47,871 nucleotides of DNA from an uncultured bacterium (GCA_903834825.1 CAILKQ010000128.1:1-47871), one strand, 5' to 3'; positions 31,341 through 39,965 are shown, counted from the first letter of the stretch. Notes: generated by a model from the sequence alone, not told the origin. Numbers and translations: made by a program.

Positions 31341-31888
31341 TCAGCGGAGAACTCGGTGGCAGGAAGATCAATCCACCCAACAACATGCCTTTTACCAGGC
31401 CCACGACAGACATGGCCAAAGAAGGCCTGTTCAATGTCATTGAAAACAATATGGACCTTTCTGCCGTACGCTCCCTCGATCTTTTTGGGGGAACAGGGAG
31501 CATCAGTTTAGAATTGTTTTCAAGGGGTGTGAAAGACCTTACCATCATTGAGAAGGATCCTGAGATGTATAATTTTATAAAGAAAACAGCAGAGCAGATG
31601 GCTGTTACTGGCTTGAAACTTTTCAGGTCTGATGTGTTCAAATACATGGTGGAATGCAAGGAGCAGTTCAATTTCATTTTTGCCGGTCCTCCTTACGCCC
31701 TTGGTAACATTGAAGACATTCCAAAGATAATTTTTCAAAAAGAACTGCTTGCCGAAGAAGGCTGGTTCATTTTAGAACATACCCCCCGCAATGATTTTAA
31801 GGATCATCCCTATTTCAGGACTGAAAGAAAATACGGAACAACCATATTTTCAATTTTCATCAACCGCCCCACTGAAACCAAGGCCTAA
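31331..31888 (+). CDS. rsmD: 16S rRNA (guanine966-N2)-methyltransferase RsmD, with altered motif IV
   Basis: A 185-residue SAM-dependent methyltransferase that methylates G966 of 16S rRNA. The N-terminus MRIISGELGGRKINPP and TRPTTDMAKEGLFN are RsmD hallmarks, and SAM motif I is LDLFGGTGSIS (49-59). Motif IV, normally [D/N]PP[Y/F] (ADPPY in relatives), reads AGPPY here, with Gly119 (codon GGT, 31685-31687) where Asp is expected. The rest looks intact, so activity may be reduced or the base may be a sequencing error. It overlaps DUF3822 by 10 bases and the next gene by one base (TAATG). Confidence 0.9.
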   Translation: MRIISGELGGRKINPPNNMPFTRPTTDMAKEGLFNVIENNMDLSAVRSLDLFGGTGSISLELFSRGVKDLTIIEKDPEMYNFIKKTAEQMAVTGLKLFRSDVFKYMVECKEQFNFIFAGPPYALGNIEDIPKIIFQKELLAEEGWFILEHTPRNDFKDHPYFRTERKYGTTIFSIFINRPTETKA

Positions 31889-32457
31889 TGAAGAAGTCTG
31901 AAGCAAGGAAAATCTTCAGTGCACAACGTTCTGCATTACAACCCTTTGAGGTCAATACCAAACAAGACCTTTTGCTGATCTTTTTCCAGCAGCTTTCCCT
32001 TCCAAATTGTAGTCTCGTTCATGCATACCTTCCGCTCTATGAGCGCAACGAGCCCGATCCAACTCCATTGTTGGATTTTATGCATTTTCGCCATCCTGGC
32101 ATGCAGGTTACCTATGCCAAGATAGACCCAAACAATTTCAGCATGCTGCATTTTTTGCAGGATGATGAGATGTATTTTGAGAAAAACCAATACGGAATAC
32201 CTGAGCCCATCGGCGGATTAGCAGTTGACGAGAAGGATATTGACATTGTTTTCATCCCCTTACTGGCCTTTGATGAATTGGGCAACAGGGTGGGATATGG
32301 AAAAGGGTATTATGACCGGTTTCTGTCAAAATGCAGAAAAGATGTATTGAAAATTGGCCTTTCGTTCTTTCCGCCCATCGATTCAATTGAAGATGTCGAT
32401 TTCTTCGATAAAAAGCTCGACTTTTGTATTACACCCGAACGTGTATATGCATTTTAA
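31888..32457 (+). CDS. 5-formyltetrahydrofolate cyclo-ligase
   Basis: A 189-residue enzyme (MTHFS/YgfA family) converting 5-formyl-THF to 5,10-methenyl-THF with ATP. Family motifs are YGIPEP (substrate-binding Glu106) and GYGKGYYDRF (136-145), the phosphate and Mg site. The start at ATG 31888 overlaps the rsmD stop, and the last 11 bases overlap lpxK. Part of the DUF3822-rnr chain. Confidence 0.93.
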   Translation: MKKSEARKIFSAQRSALQPFEVNTKQDLLLIFFQQLSLPNCSLVHAYLPLYERNEPDPTPLLDFMHFRHPGMQVTYAKIDPNNFSMLHFLQDDEMYFEKNQYGIPEPIGGLAVDEKDIDIVFIPLLAFDELGNRVGYGKGYYDRFLSKCRKDVLKIGLSFFPPIDSIEDVDFFDKKLDFCITPERVYAF

Positions 32458-33529
32458 AAACATTTATTTACGGTCTTTTCGGCTTTTTTTGTTTCCGCTT
32501 GCCTATTTATACGGTCTCATCATTTATTTGCGCAACCTTTTATACGATCGGGATATCATCGGCGCAGTGACTTTTAACCTTCCCATTATATGTGTTGGTA
32601 ACCTTTCGGTTGGAGGAACTGGAAAGTCTCCAATGGTCGAATATTTATCCAACTTGTTAAAAAAAGAGTATGCTATTGCAACGCTGAGCAGGGGGTATAA
32701 AAGAAGAACCTCAGGCTATGTATTGGCCAATGATCGCTCCACGGCCATTGAAATTGGCGATGAACCCATGCAATTCCACCTTTCTCACCCTGACATAGCT
32801 GTTGCTGTAGGCGAACAAAGGATTGAAGCCATTCCGCAATTGCTCTATGATCGGCCTGAAACCCAACTCATCATTTTAGATGATGCTTTTCAGCACCGTG
32901 AAATCAATCCGGGGTTCAATATCATTTTAACTGAATACGCCAACCTCTATTCCAGGGATTTTTATCTGCCCACAGGAGACCTCAGAGACCAGAAGTCCAG
33001 TGCAAAAAGGGCACACATCATTGTGGTAACAAAATGCCCTGCTATTGTTACAGAGCATGAACGCTTCACGATAATGCGGGAATTGAATCCACTGCCCGGA
33101 CAGGAGATTTTTTTCACCACCATTGAATACAATACCCCTTATCATATTGTAACAAAAGAAAAGCGTAGCTTGTCAAAGGAAGAAGAAGTTCTACTGGTAT
33201 GTGGGATTGCCAATCCTGAACCCCTTACGCAATACATCCACGAGACTACGAAAACCTATGATGCATTGTTTTACAGTGATCATCATATTTTCAGCATTGA
33301 TGATCTGGGGGATATCAAGGAGCGATTGGATCGCATCCATGATGATCATAAGACCATCCTTACTACGGAAAAAGATGCGGTGCGGTTGATCAAATTCAGT
33401 GACAAAATCAAAGATCTTCCTTTTTTTGTATTGCCAATCACCATCCGGTTCCTTTTCGGACAGGAACAGAAATTTACCGACTTGATCAGGAACTATCCAA
33501 ACGAATTTTATGGGAAGAAAGAACAATAA
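32447..33529 (+). CDS. lpxK: tetraacyldisaccharide 4'-kinase
   Basis: A 360-residue inner-membrane-associated kinase that phosphorylates the 4' position of the lipid A disaccharide precursor. An N-terminal hydrophobic helix (FRLFLFPLAYLYGLIIYLRN) anchors it; the P-loop is VGNLSVGGTGKSP, followed by LSRGYKRRTSGY and the Asp-rich LIILDDAFQHR, all LpxK signatures. The frame is open 31 codons upstream, but that part overlaps the previous gene and lacks family similarity; ATG 32447 matches the normal LpxK N-terminus. It overlaps rnr by 20 bases. Together with lptD it indicates complete lipid A synthesis. Confidence 0.94.
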   Translation: MHFKNIYLRSFRLFLFPLAYLYGLIIYLRNLLYDRDIIGAVTFNLPIICVGNLSVGGTGKSPMVEYLSNLLKKEYAIATLSRGYKRRTSGYVLANDRSTAIEIGDEPMQFHLSHPDIAVAVGEQRIEAIPQLLYDRPETQLIILDDAFQHREINPGFNIILTEYANLYSRDFYLPTGDLRDQKSSAKRAHIIVVTKCPAIVTEHERFTIMRELNPLPGQEIFFTTIEYNTPYHIVTKEKRSLSKEEEVLLVCGIANPEPLTQYIHETTKTYDALFYSDHHIFSIDDLGDIKERLDRIHDDHKTILTTEKDAVRLIKFSDKIKDLPFFVLPITIRFLFGQEQKFTDLIRNYPNEFYGKKEQ

Positions 33530-35495
33530 GAAAGAATATAAGCGCGACGTACCACTATACAAGGGACATTTTGAGATCACAAGATCTGGTATGGGATTTG
33601 TTGTCGTGTCTGGGCTCGAGAAGGACATCATCATTCGACCCAATGATTTCAACAGGGCTTTTCATGGCGATCATGTAAGGGTAGAGGTAACCAAGGGAGA
33701 TATAAGGGCAGGCCGTTTGCAGGGAAAAATAACCCAGGTCATTGAAAGAAAACAAAAACAGTTTGTTGGTAAAATTGAGGTCAACCGAGACTTTGCCTTT
33801 TTTATTCCAGACACAGAGAAACCCATCCCTGATTTTTTTATTCCGCTCCAGTCATTGAATGGAGCCAAGGATGGTGAAAAAGTTATCGCTCAAATCATCT
33901 CATGGGAGAAGGATGATAAGCGTCCTAAAGGAGAAGTGATTGAAGTCATCACCAGAGAAATGGAGGGAGACCTTGCCATGAAAGAGATCCTGATTCAGCA
34001 AGGATTTTCTATCATGTTTCCTGAAAATGTTATGGAAGAGACTGCCAGAATCCCTTCAGCCATCACCAAAGATGATCTTGCAGTGCGAAGAGACATGCGG
34101 GACGTCCTCACGTTTACCATTGATCCTGAAGATGCAAAGGATTTTGATGATGCAATAAGCTTTAGCAGGGCAGAGGATGGGATGTTGGAATTGGGTGTTC
34201 ATATAGCCGATGTCAGTCATTATATTGAAACCGATTCTGCCCTCGATGAAGAAGCTTTTGAGCGGGCAACTTCTGTTTATCTGCCAGACAGGGTTGTGCC
34301 CATGTTGCCTGAAAAAATATCCAATGAACTCTGTTCCCTCAGGCCTCATGAAGATAAACTCACCTATTCCTGTGTGTTTAAAATGACTTCAAAAGGCGAA
34401 ATCAAGGATGTTTGGATTGGCCGAACGGTCATTCATTCCAACCATCGGTTCACCTATGAAGATGTACAAAAGATCATTGAAACCCATACAGGCCTTTATG
34501 ATAAGGAAGTATTGTTGCTCAATGAGTTGGCCAAGGGAATGCGCAAGAAAAGGATGAAGGAAGGTGCCATTAATTTTTCATCCCAGGAAGTACGGTTCAA
34601 GTTGGATGACATGGGCAGACCCATTGGGATTGTCATCAAGGAAAGCAAGGAATCCCATCAACTCATTGAAGAATTCATGTTGCTTGCCAACCGCACCATT
34701 GCAGAGAAAGTAGCGAAAGTAAAAATATCCAATAAGCCATTGCCATTTCCTTACAGGATACACGATCAGCCTGATGAAGACAGGTTGATTCCTTTCGTAG
34801 AGTTTGCCAAGAAATATGGGTATTATTTCCTTACCACAACCCCTGAACTGATTGCAAAATCGTTTAATGAGATGTTGACCAAGGTAAAGGGATTGCCCGA
34901 ACAACGCGTGCTTGAACAGATGGGTATCCGTACCATGGCCAAGGCTATTTATACAACCAAGAATATTGGTCATTATGGGCTTGGCTTTGAGCATTACTGT
35001 CATTTTACATCACCTATCAGAAGGTATCCTGATGTACTGGTACACAGGGTGCTTACAGATGTGTTGAACGGTGACCCGGAGCCAGACAAGAAAATGGAAC
35101 AACGATGTGTACATTCCAGTGCACGCGAGAGGGCTGCCATGGATGCTGAAAGAGCTGCCAATAAATACAAGCAGGTAGAATACATGCGCCAGTTCATTGG
35201 AGATGAATTTGAGGCTGTCATCTCAGGAGTTGCCAGTTTTGGTTTTTGGGCAGAAACCATTGATCACAAATGTGAGGGCTTGGTTTCAGCAACATCCCTG
35301 TTGGATTATGATGATTTTGTTTACCATGAAACAGAATATGCACTGATTGGAAGAAGAAGCGGATGGGCTTTCCGTATTGGAGACCCTGTGAAGATCAAAG
35401 TCATTTCAGCCAACCTGACCAAGCGCCAGCTGGATTATGAATGGATGCTGGATATAGACTTCAAGGTTACATCCCCAAAGAAAAAGAAAAAATAA
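33510..35495 (+). CDS. rnr: ribonuclease R (RNB-family 3'-5' exoribonuclease)
   Basis: A 661-residue processive exonuclease degrading structured RNA. Cold-shock-type OB domains lie at about 10-170. The RNB catalytic domain is marked by DPEDAKDFDDAISF, with Asp205, Asp211, Asp213 and Asp214 as likely Mg ligands, and by HYGLGFEHYCHFTSPIRRYPD. A C-terminal S1 domain (about 565-650) ends in a Lys-rich tail. It is shorter than E. coli RNase R because the N-terminal helix-turn-helix extension is missing. It is last in the overlapping chain that begins with DUF3822. Confidence 0.95.
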   Translation: MGRKNNKKEYKRDVPLYKGHFEITRSGMGFVVVSGLEKDIIIRPNDFNRAFHGDHVRVEVTKGDIRAGRLQGKITQVIERKQKQFVGKIEVNRDFAFFIPDTEKPIPDFFIPLQSLNGAKDGEKVIAQIISWEKDDKRPKGEVIEVITREMEGDLAMKEILIQQGFSIMFPENVMEETARIPSAITKDDLAVRRDMRDVLTFTIDPEDAKDFDDAISFSRAEDGMLELGVHIADVSHYIETDSALDEEAFERATSVYLPDRVVPMLPEKISNELCSLRPHEDKLTYSCVFKMTSKGEIKDVWIGRTVIHSNHRFTYEDVQKIIETHTGLYDKEVLLLNELAKGMRKKRMKEGAINFSSQEVRFKLDDMGRPIGIVIKESKESHQLIEEFMLLANRTIAEKVAKVKISNKPLPFPYRIHDQPDEDRLIPFVEFAKKYGYYFLTTTPELIAKSFNEMLTKVKGLPEQRVLEQMGIRTMAKAIYTTKNIGHYGLGFEHYCHFTSPIRRYPDVLVHRVLTDVLNGDPEPDKKMEQRCVHSSARERAAMDAERAANKYKQVEYMRQFIGDEFEAVISGVASFGFWAETIDHKCEGLVSATSLLDYDDFVYHETEYALIGRRSGWAFRIGDPVKIKVISANLTKRQLDYEWMLDIDFKVTSPKKKKK

Positions 35496-35546
35496 ACATA
35501 AGAACGCTTCATTTGCTATCTTAGAGGCCCTTACTAAAGGTACTTT

Positions 35547-36512
35547 ATGACAGGCATAGAAACATTACAACAATCATTCGAAACCTATTTTAACCATAGG
35601 CATTTTCCTTCCTTTCCTGCTACTTTATACGATCCGTTGGAAGAATTTCTTTCCAATTCTGGAAAGAGAATCAGGCCCGTCCTTTGCTTGATGGGAAATG
35701 AGCTTTTTGGCGAAATCAAACCGGATGCTTACCATCTTGCTGCAGCAGTTGAACTCTTTCATAATTTTACCCTGGTTCATGATGATATCATGGACAAAGC
35801 TCCCCTGCGCCGGGGGAAACCTACTGTGCATGCCGTGCATGGAGAACCAACTGCTTTGCTCGGCGGAGATGCGATGATGGTGGTTGCTTACGATTACCTC
35901 AACAAAATAGGCCCTTTATTTCTCAAGAAAACATTGCATCTTTTCAATAAAACAGCCAAGGAGGTTTGCGAGGGGCAACAACTTGATATGGATTTTGAAA
36001 TGCAAGATCAGGTTCATTTGGATCAATACTTAAAAATGATTGAATTAAAAACCTCGGTCTTGCTTGCTTCCAGCCTTCAATTGGGGGCCATCATCGGCGG
36101 TGCAAGTGATGGAAATCAGCAACATCTTTATGAATTCGGAAGAAACTTGGGCATCGCATTCCAGGTGCAAGATGATTATCTTGATGCCTTTGGCGACCCA
36201 AGCAAATTTGGAAAACAAGTCGGGGGTGATATCCAAAGCAACAAGAAGACCTTTTTGATGATCCATGCACTTGAAACTGCAAAAGGGGATATGCTTGCCG
36301 AATTGCACCAGCTCATGAAACAGCAAGACAAGGACAAGGTTGAAAAAGTACTGGCCATCTACAAGGCCTGTGGGGTAGACCTATGGGCCAATGCCCTCAA
36401 GGAACAATATCTTGAAAAGGCATTTGTACACCTTGAAGAGATTGCTGTATCCAAGGAAAGAAAAGCAGCACTGGTTGAACTTGCGCATTATCTTATCAAA
36501 AGAGACAAATAA
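35547..36512 (+). CDS. polyprenyl (short-chain isoprenyl) diphosphate synthase
   Basis: A 321-residue trans-prenyltransferase condensing IPP onto an allylic diphosphate. The first Asp-rich motif is HDDIMD (Asp79, Asp80, Asp83) and the second QDDYLD (Asp209, Asp210, Asp213). The fifth residue before the first motif is Phe74, a bulky residue that in this family limits chain length, and the motif has the DDxxD spacing of GGPP-type enzymes. A C20 or C15 product is therefore more likely than the menaquinone side chain; this is inference. It starts 51 bp after rnr and is followed after 11 bp by an APC permease. Confidence 0.9.
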   Translation: MTGIETLQQSFETYFNHRHFPSFPATLYDPLEEFLSNSGKRIRPVLCLMGNELFGEIKPDAYHLAAAVELFHNFTLVHDDIMDKAPLRRGKPTVHAVHGEPTALLGGDAMMVVAYDYLNKIGPLFLKKTLHLFNKTAKEVCEGQQLDMDFEMQDQVHLDQYLKMIELKTSVLLASSLQLGAIIGGASDGNQQHLYEFGRNLGIAFQVQDDYLDAFGDPSKFGKQVGGDIQSNKKTFLMIHALETAKGDMLAELHQLMKQQDKDKVEKVLAIYKACGVDLWANALKEQYLEKAFVHLEEIAVSKERKAALVELAHYLIKRDK

Positions 36513-36523
36513 AAACGAATATT

Positions 36524-38191
36524 TTGGGAAATATTTTCAGAAAAAAGAATTTGCATGATCTAAGTGGAGAAGTTTCATTGCACGCCGGCCCAGAGGGAGC
36601 TACGGGCTTGCACCGTGTATTGAATGTGAGAGACCTCACGCTGATGGGCGTTGCTGCGGTGATAGGGGGAGGTATTTTTTCAACCATTGGTTCTGCTGCT
36701 TACAATGGTGGACCAGGTGTTATTCTTCTTTTTGTCATTACTGCCATCACCTGTGGTTTTACAGCCCTTTGTTATGCAGAATTTGCTTCACGCATCCCTG
36801 TTGCGGGTAGTGCGTATACCTATTCCTATGTGAGTTTTGGTGAAGTGGTTGCTTGGATTATAGGCTGGGCTTTGATTTTAGAATATGCCATTGGTAACAT
36901 TGTTGTTGCCATTTCATGGAGTGCTTATTTCAACAATATTCTCCATGCCATGGGCCTTGATCTTCCCAGGTGGTTGACAGTGGGCTATCAGACAGCCAGC
37001 AATATTCATACAGCTGCTTTGGCCAATGGTGCCGATGTTGCTGGTCTGGTGTATACCAATGCACCAAGAATTTTAGGTATTCCTTTTATCATCAATTTAC
37101 CCGCATTCGTCATTGTTGCACTAATTTCTATGTTGGCTTATATCGGTATTCAGGAGAGCAAACGTACAGCCAACGCAATGGTGATGATCAAAATAGTTGT
37201 GCTGGTCTTGGTAGCCATTGTAGGATTTTGGTTTATTTTCTCCAATGGCACCACTGCCAATTGGACTCCTTTTCTACCCAATGGAATGGATGGTGTTTTA
37301 AAAGGTGTTTCTGCTGTATTCTTTGCCTATATTGGATTTGATGCCATCTCCACCACTGCAGAGGAGTGTGCCAATCCACAGCGGGACCTTCCCAAGGGAA
37401 TGATTTATTCCCTGATCATTTGTACGGTAATTTATATTGTAATTGCATTGGTCATTACTGGATTGGTCAAATCCTCCGAGTTTGCCAATGTTGCTGATCC
37501 TCTTGCCTTTGTTTTTGAGCGGATCAATATGCAGAAATTTGGTTTCTTCATTTCAGTCACTGCAGTGATTGCAGCCACCAGTGTATTGTTAATATTTCAG
37601 ATAGGACAACCCAGGATTTGGATGGCGATGAGCAGGGATGGATTGCTGCCCAAATCTTTTGGTAAGGTCAACAAGAAATACCAAACACCAGGTTTTTCTA
37701 CTGTAGTTGCAGGTGTATTGGTAGCTGGACTGGTGCTTTTTATTGATGACAAACTTGTTACTGACCTCACAAGCATTGGTACCTTGTTTGCATTTGTATT
37801 GGTCAGTGGGGGTGTACTTATGTTGCCAAGGATTAAGAAGGAAAAAGATAAGTTTTCTATCCCCTACATCAATGCACAATATATTTTTCCATTGATGTAT
37901 GTGGTTGCTTTTTACCTGTTTCAGGAAAGAACCATCCACGCATTTGTAAAGATTGGAACTGAGGGGTATCAAGAGGTACTGTTCCTTATTTTTATGTTAC
38001 TGGCGGCTATCCTTGCTGTGCTTTCTTTTACCAAGAAGTACTCCCTCATTCCAGTCCTGGGAGTGTCCTGTTGCATGTACCTGATGGTTGAGATTCCTGC
38101 TAAAAGTTGGATTGTTTTTTGGGGCTGGATGGCGTTTGGTCTTTCCATCTATCTGCTTTATGGCAAGAACAACAGTAAGTTGAACAAATAA
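36524..38191 (+). CDS. APC-superfamily amino acid permease
   Basis: A 555-residue inner-membrane transporter with about 14 hydrophobic helices. The first helix, LMGVAAVIGGGIFSTIGSAA, carries the Gly-rich unwound substrate-binding motif of amino acid permeases; YAEFASRIPVAGSAYTYSYV and FFAYIGFDAISTTAEECANP are further APC signatures, closest to cationic amino acid transporters. No ATG precedes the conserved N-terminus; TTG 36524 gives MGNIFRKKNLHDL, the usual family opening, so a TTG start is likely. It is probably co-transcribed with the prenyl synthase gene. Confidence 0.88.
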   Translation: MGNIFRKKNLHDLSGEVSLHAGPEGATGLHRVLNVRDLTLMGVAAVIGGGIFSTIGSAAYNGGPGVILLFVITAITCGFTALCYAEFASRIPVAGSAYTYSYVSFGEVVAWIIGWALILEYAIGNIVVAISWSAYFNNILHAMGLDLPRWLTVGYQTASNIHTAALANGADVAGLVYTNAPRILGIPFIINLPAFVIVALISMLAYIGIQESKRTANAMVMIKIVVLVLVAIVGFWFIFSNGTTANWTPFLPNGMDGVLKGVSAVFFAYIGFDAISTTAEECANPQRDLPKGMIYSLIICTVIYIVIALVITGLVKSSEFANVADPLAFVFERINMQKFGFFISVTAVIAATSVLLIFQIGQPRIWMAMSRDGLLPKSFGKVNKKYQTPGFSTVVAGVLVAGLVLFIDDKLVTDLTSIGTLFAFVLVSGGVLMLPRIKKEKDKFSIPYINAQYIFPLMYVVAFYLFQERTIHAFVKIGTEGYQEVLFLIFMLLAAILAVLSFTKKYSLIPVLGVSCCMYLMVEIPAKSWIVFWGWMAFGLSIYLLYGKNNSKLNK

Positions 38192-38211
38192 CAAGATAGA
38201 GACTACCTTTG
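38180..38211 (+). promoter_or_regulatory. promoter of the DUF2027-Smr gene
   Basis: TTG (38180-38182), 21 bp spacer, perfect TACCTTTG (38204-38211). The ATG (38217) follows after only five bases, so the mRNA is probably leaderless. Confidence 0.65.
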
Positions 38212-38216
38212 TAAAC

Positions 38217-39239
38217 ATGAAGTTTCAGGAGGGAGATAAAATCATGGTTCTTGCTACTGGCGAGCGTGGATCAGTTGTAGAGTGGATCGACAAGAAAATG
38301 CTGCTGATTGAGGTTGATGGCATTAGTTTTCCTGTGTATGCTGATCAGATTGATTTTCCCTATTTCCAAGACTTCACGGCTCCAAAAGAATTCAAAAAAA
38401 AGTCTTCTTTTACAAATGCGGAACCACCCAGAAGAGAAAAAAATGTACAACGATTTATTGAGCGTGATGGTGTTTGGCTTTCTTTCTTTCCCGTGCTTGA
38501 TAAGGATGTTTTTGACGACGACATTATTTCCCATTATCGCATTTATGTATTGAACCATACCGATGATGACCTTATTTTTGAACTTTCTATTTACTATGGA
38601 AACGAAAAAGAGCTGGATCTCCGCAACAGCATATGCGCCTTGGATGAAATGTATTTGTTTGATCTTCCATTTGAAAACCTGAATGATCAGCCCAGGATGG
38701 ATTTTGACTTTTCCCTGCCATCTGCCGATAAGAAACGGGTTGGACATTTTGAGGTTCAGTTCAAACCCAAGCCCAAACAAATCTTCAAATTATCTGAGGA
38801 TGTCTTGAAAGCACAAAAGGCTTCATTCAACATCAACCTTTTTGAGACCTATCCCAATAAAGAAGCAGAGCAGGATCGCTTTGACATAAACAGGCTCTCT
38901 GCAGCTGGTTTCAAGGTTTATCCTGCTGATAAAATAAAGGCCAATCTTCCCCCACGAAGAACATTGATCGATTTACATGCAGATAAGTTATCAGACCAAC
39001 ATCACCGCTTATCTCCCGTGCAGATTCTTGACATGCAACTCAAGGCATTTGAAAAATTCTATGAAGAAGCACTTGCCCATAAACTCCCAGAAATAACTGT
39101 GATCCATGGCATTGGAACAGGAAAGCTGAAGGATGAAATCCATGAACTGCTTCGCCACAAAAAAGATGTTAAATCCTTTGTTAACAGGCTCCATCATCTT
39201 TATGGGTATGGCGCAACAGAAATATATATCATACCTTAG
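38217..39239 (+). CDS. DUF2027 domain protein with C-terminal Smr domain
   Basis: A 340-residue cytoplasmic protein. The N-terminal ~50 residues form a KOW/Tudor-like beta-barrel (GDKIMVLATGERGSVVEWID), the middle part (about 80-210) is the DUF2027 beta-sandwich, and residues 250-340 are a Smr domain with IDLH (251-254) and HGIGTGKLK (297-305). Smr domains in MutS2 and SmrB-type proteins cleave DNA or mRNA at collided ribosomes; no MutS part is present, so an RNA-linked role is plausible but unproven. The stop codon lies directly before the RNase P RNA, and its promoter predicts no leader. Confidence 0.88.
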   Translation: MKFQEGDKIMVLATGERGSVVEWIDKKMLLIEVDGISFPVYADQIDFPYFQDFTAPKEFKKKSSFTNAEPPRREKNVQRFIERDGVWLSFFPVLDKDVFDDDIISHYRIYVLNHTDDDLIFELSIYYGNEKELDLRNSICALDEMYLFDLPFENLNDQPRMDFDFSLPSADKKRVGHFEVQFKPKPKQIFKLSEDVLKAQKASFNINLFETYPNKEAEQDRFDINRLSAAGFKVYPADKIKANLPPRRTLIDLHADKLSDQHHRLSPVQILDMQLKAFEKFYEEALAHKLPEITVIHGIGTGKLKDEIHELLRHKKDVKSFVNRLHHLYGYGATEIYIIP

Positions 39240-39240
39240 T

Positions 39241-39608
39241 ATTGCCGCAATACGCTATCGCGTTGAGCAATCAACGAGGAAAGTCCGGACAACATAGAGC
39301 ATCGCACCGGTGAACAGCCGGGTCTTGTGAAAACAAGAACAGATAGTGCCACAGAAAATAACCGCCTCAACTTGTTGGGGTAAGGGTGAAAACGGGAGGT
39401 AAAAGCTCCCGGCGTTATGCAGTAATGCATACCGGGGGTAAACCTTGCGTGTTGAAATGCCACATAGGTCAGGGCAACCTTCGGGTGGGGAATGACTCGT
39501 TCTCTCTCTTTGAGGCCTTGATGGGTAGGCAGCTTGATCACAAAGGGTAACTTTTGTGACAGATAAATGATAGCCTTGTACAGAATCCGGCTTATTACTT
39601 GCGGCACC
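39241..39608 (+). ncRNA. rnpB: RNase P RNA, bacterial class A
   Basis: The catalytic RNA of tRNA 5' maturation. Conserved core elements are GAGGAAAGTCCGGAC (39277-39291; P4 5' strand and CR I), ACAGAAAATAACCGCC, a GGTAAGGGTGAAA-type P10-12 region, and ACAGAATCCGGCTTAT near the 3' end (P4 3' strand and CR V). P1 is formed by TGCCGCAA (39243-39250) and TTGCGGCA (39599-39606). The 5' end therefore lies within four bases of the upstream stop codon; a -7-like TACCTTAG (39232-39239) includes that stop. A strong terminator follows. Confidence 0.95.
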
Positions 39609-39616
39609 ACATTAAA

Positions 39617-39646
39617 AATGCCTTCTCAAATGAGAAGGCATTTTTT
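39617..39646 (+). terminator. rnpB intrinsic terminator
   Basis: A perfect 12-bp stem, AATGCCTTCTCA (39617-39628) and TGAGAAGGCATT (39631-39642), is followed by a T-run. Confidence 0.93.
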
Positions 39647-39675
39647 CTTAAAAAGGTTTAATTCCAATGGAATGA

Positions 39676-39759
39676 TCAATTGTTGTCTGCATCGAATGTT
39701 TCGAAAAGCAATGCTTCAGCAATGAAAGAGCTGTTTCCTGCAATGATGGTTAATAGCAT
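39676..39759 (-). CDS. possible 27-residue peptide, tentative
   Basis: A short frame on the minus strand encodes MLLTIIAGNSSFIAEALLFE followed by TFDADNN. It lies 56 bases downstream of the 49-residue membrane protein gene on the same strand. The frame is open upstream of the ATG (a hydrophobic AISGLFTAV stretch precedes it) but has no standard start codon there. It could be a small exported peptide, a degraded gene end, or chance. Confidence 0.2.
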   Translation of the reverse strand: MLLTIIAGNSSFIAEALLFETFDADNN

Positions 39760-39815
39760 GACTGCGGTAAATAAACCTGAAATAGCTTTTCTACAGTCTA
39801 AAAAAACAATAAAAA

Positions 39816-39965
39816 TTAGATGAGGTCTAATGCTTTAGCAAAAGTTGTAACCAAAGGAACTACAGTCAGCGATACCATTGAAGGTAAAAAAAGATAAACC
39901 ACAACACAAAGTGCTATAGAGAGGAAAAATAAAATCCAATACACATTCTTTTGGCTCTTGGTCAT
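39816..39965 (-). CDS. small single-pass membrane protein (49 residues)
   Basis: An unrecognised small protein: short basic N-terminus MTKSQKN, then a hydrophobic helix (VYWILFFLSIALCVVVYLFL), a Pro, and an amphipathic C-terminal segment (VSLTVVPLVTTFAKALDLI). A perfect -7 box (TATATTTG, 39991-39984) with a -33-like TTTA 19 bp further upstream sits 18 bases before the ATG, which supports a real gene. It lies in the ~460 bp between rnpB and malQ, divergent from malQ and convergent with rnpB. Function unknown; a membrane stress or regulatory peptide is possible. Confidence 0.6.
   Translation of the reverse strand: MTKSQKNVYWILFFLSIALCVVVYLFLPSMVSLTVVPLVTTFAKALDLI

Noticed and set aside
32354-32446. 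An earlier start for LpxK within the 5-FCL gene
   Set aside because: The extra residues are out-of-frame translation of the preceding enzyme and do not resemble LpxK.
39236-39610. A 124-codon open frame on the minus strand across the RNase P RNA
   Set aside because: The plus strand carries all conserved RNase P RNA elements and paired P1; the antisense frame is a by-product.
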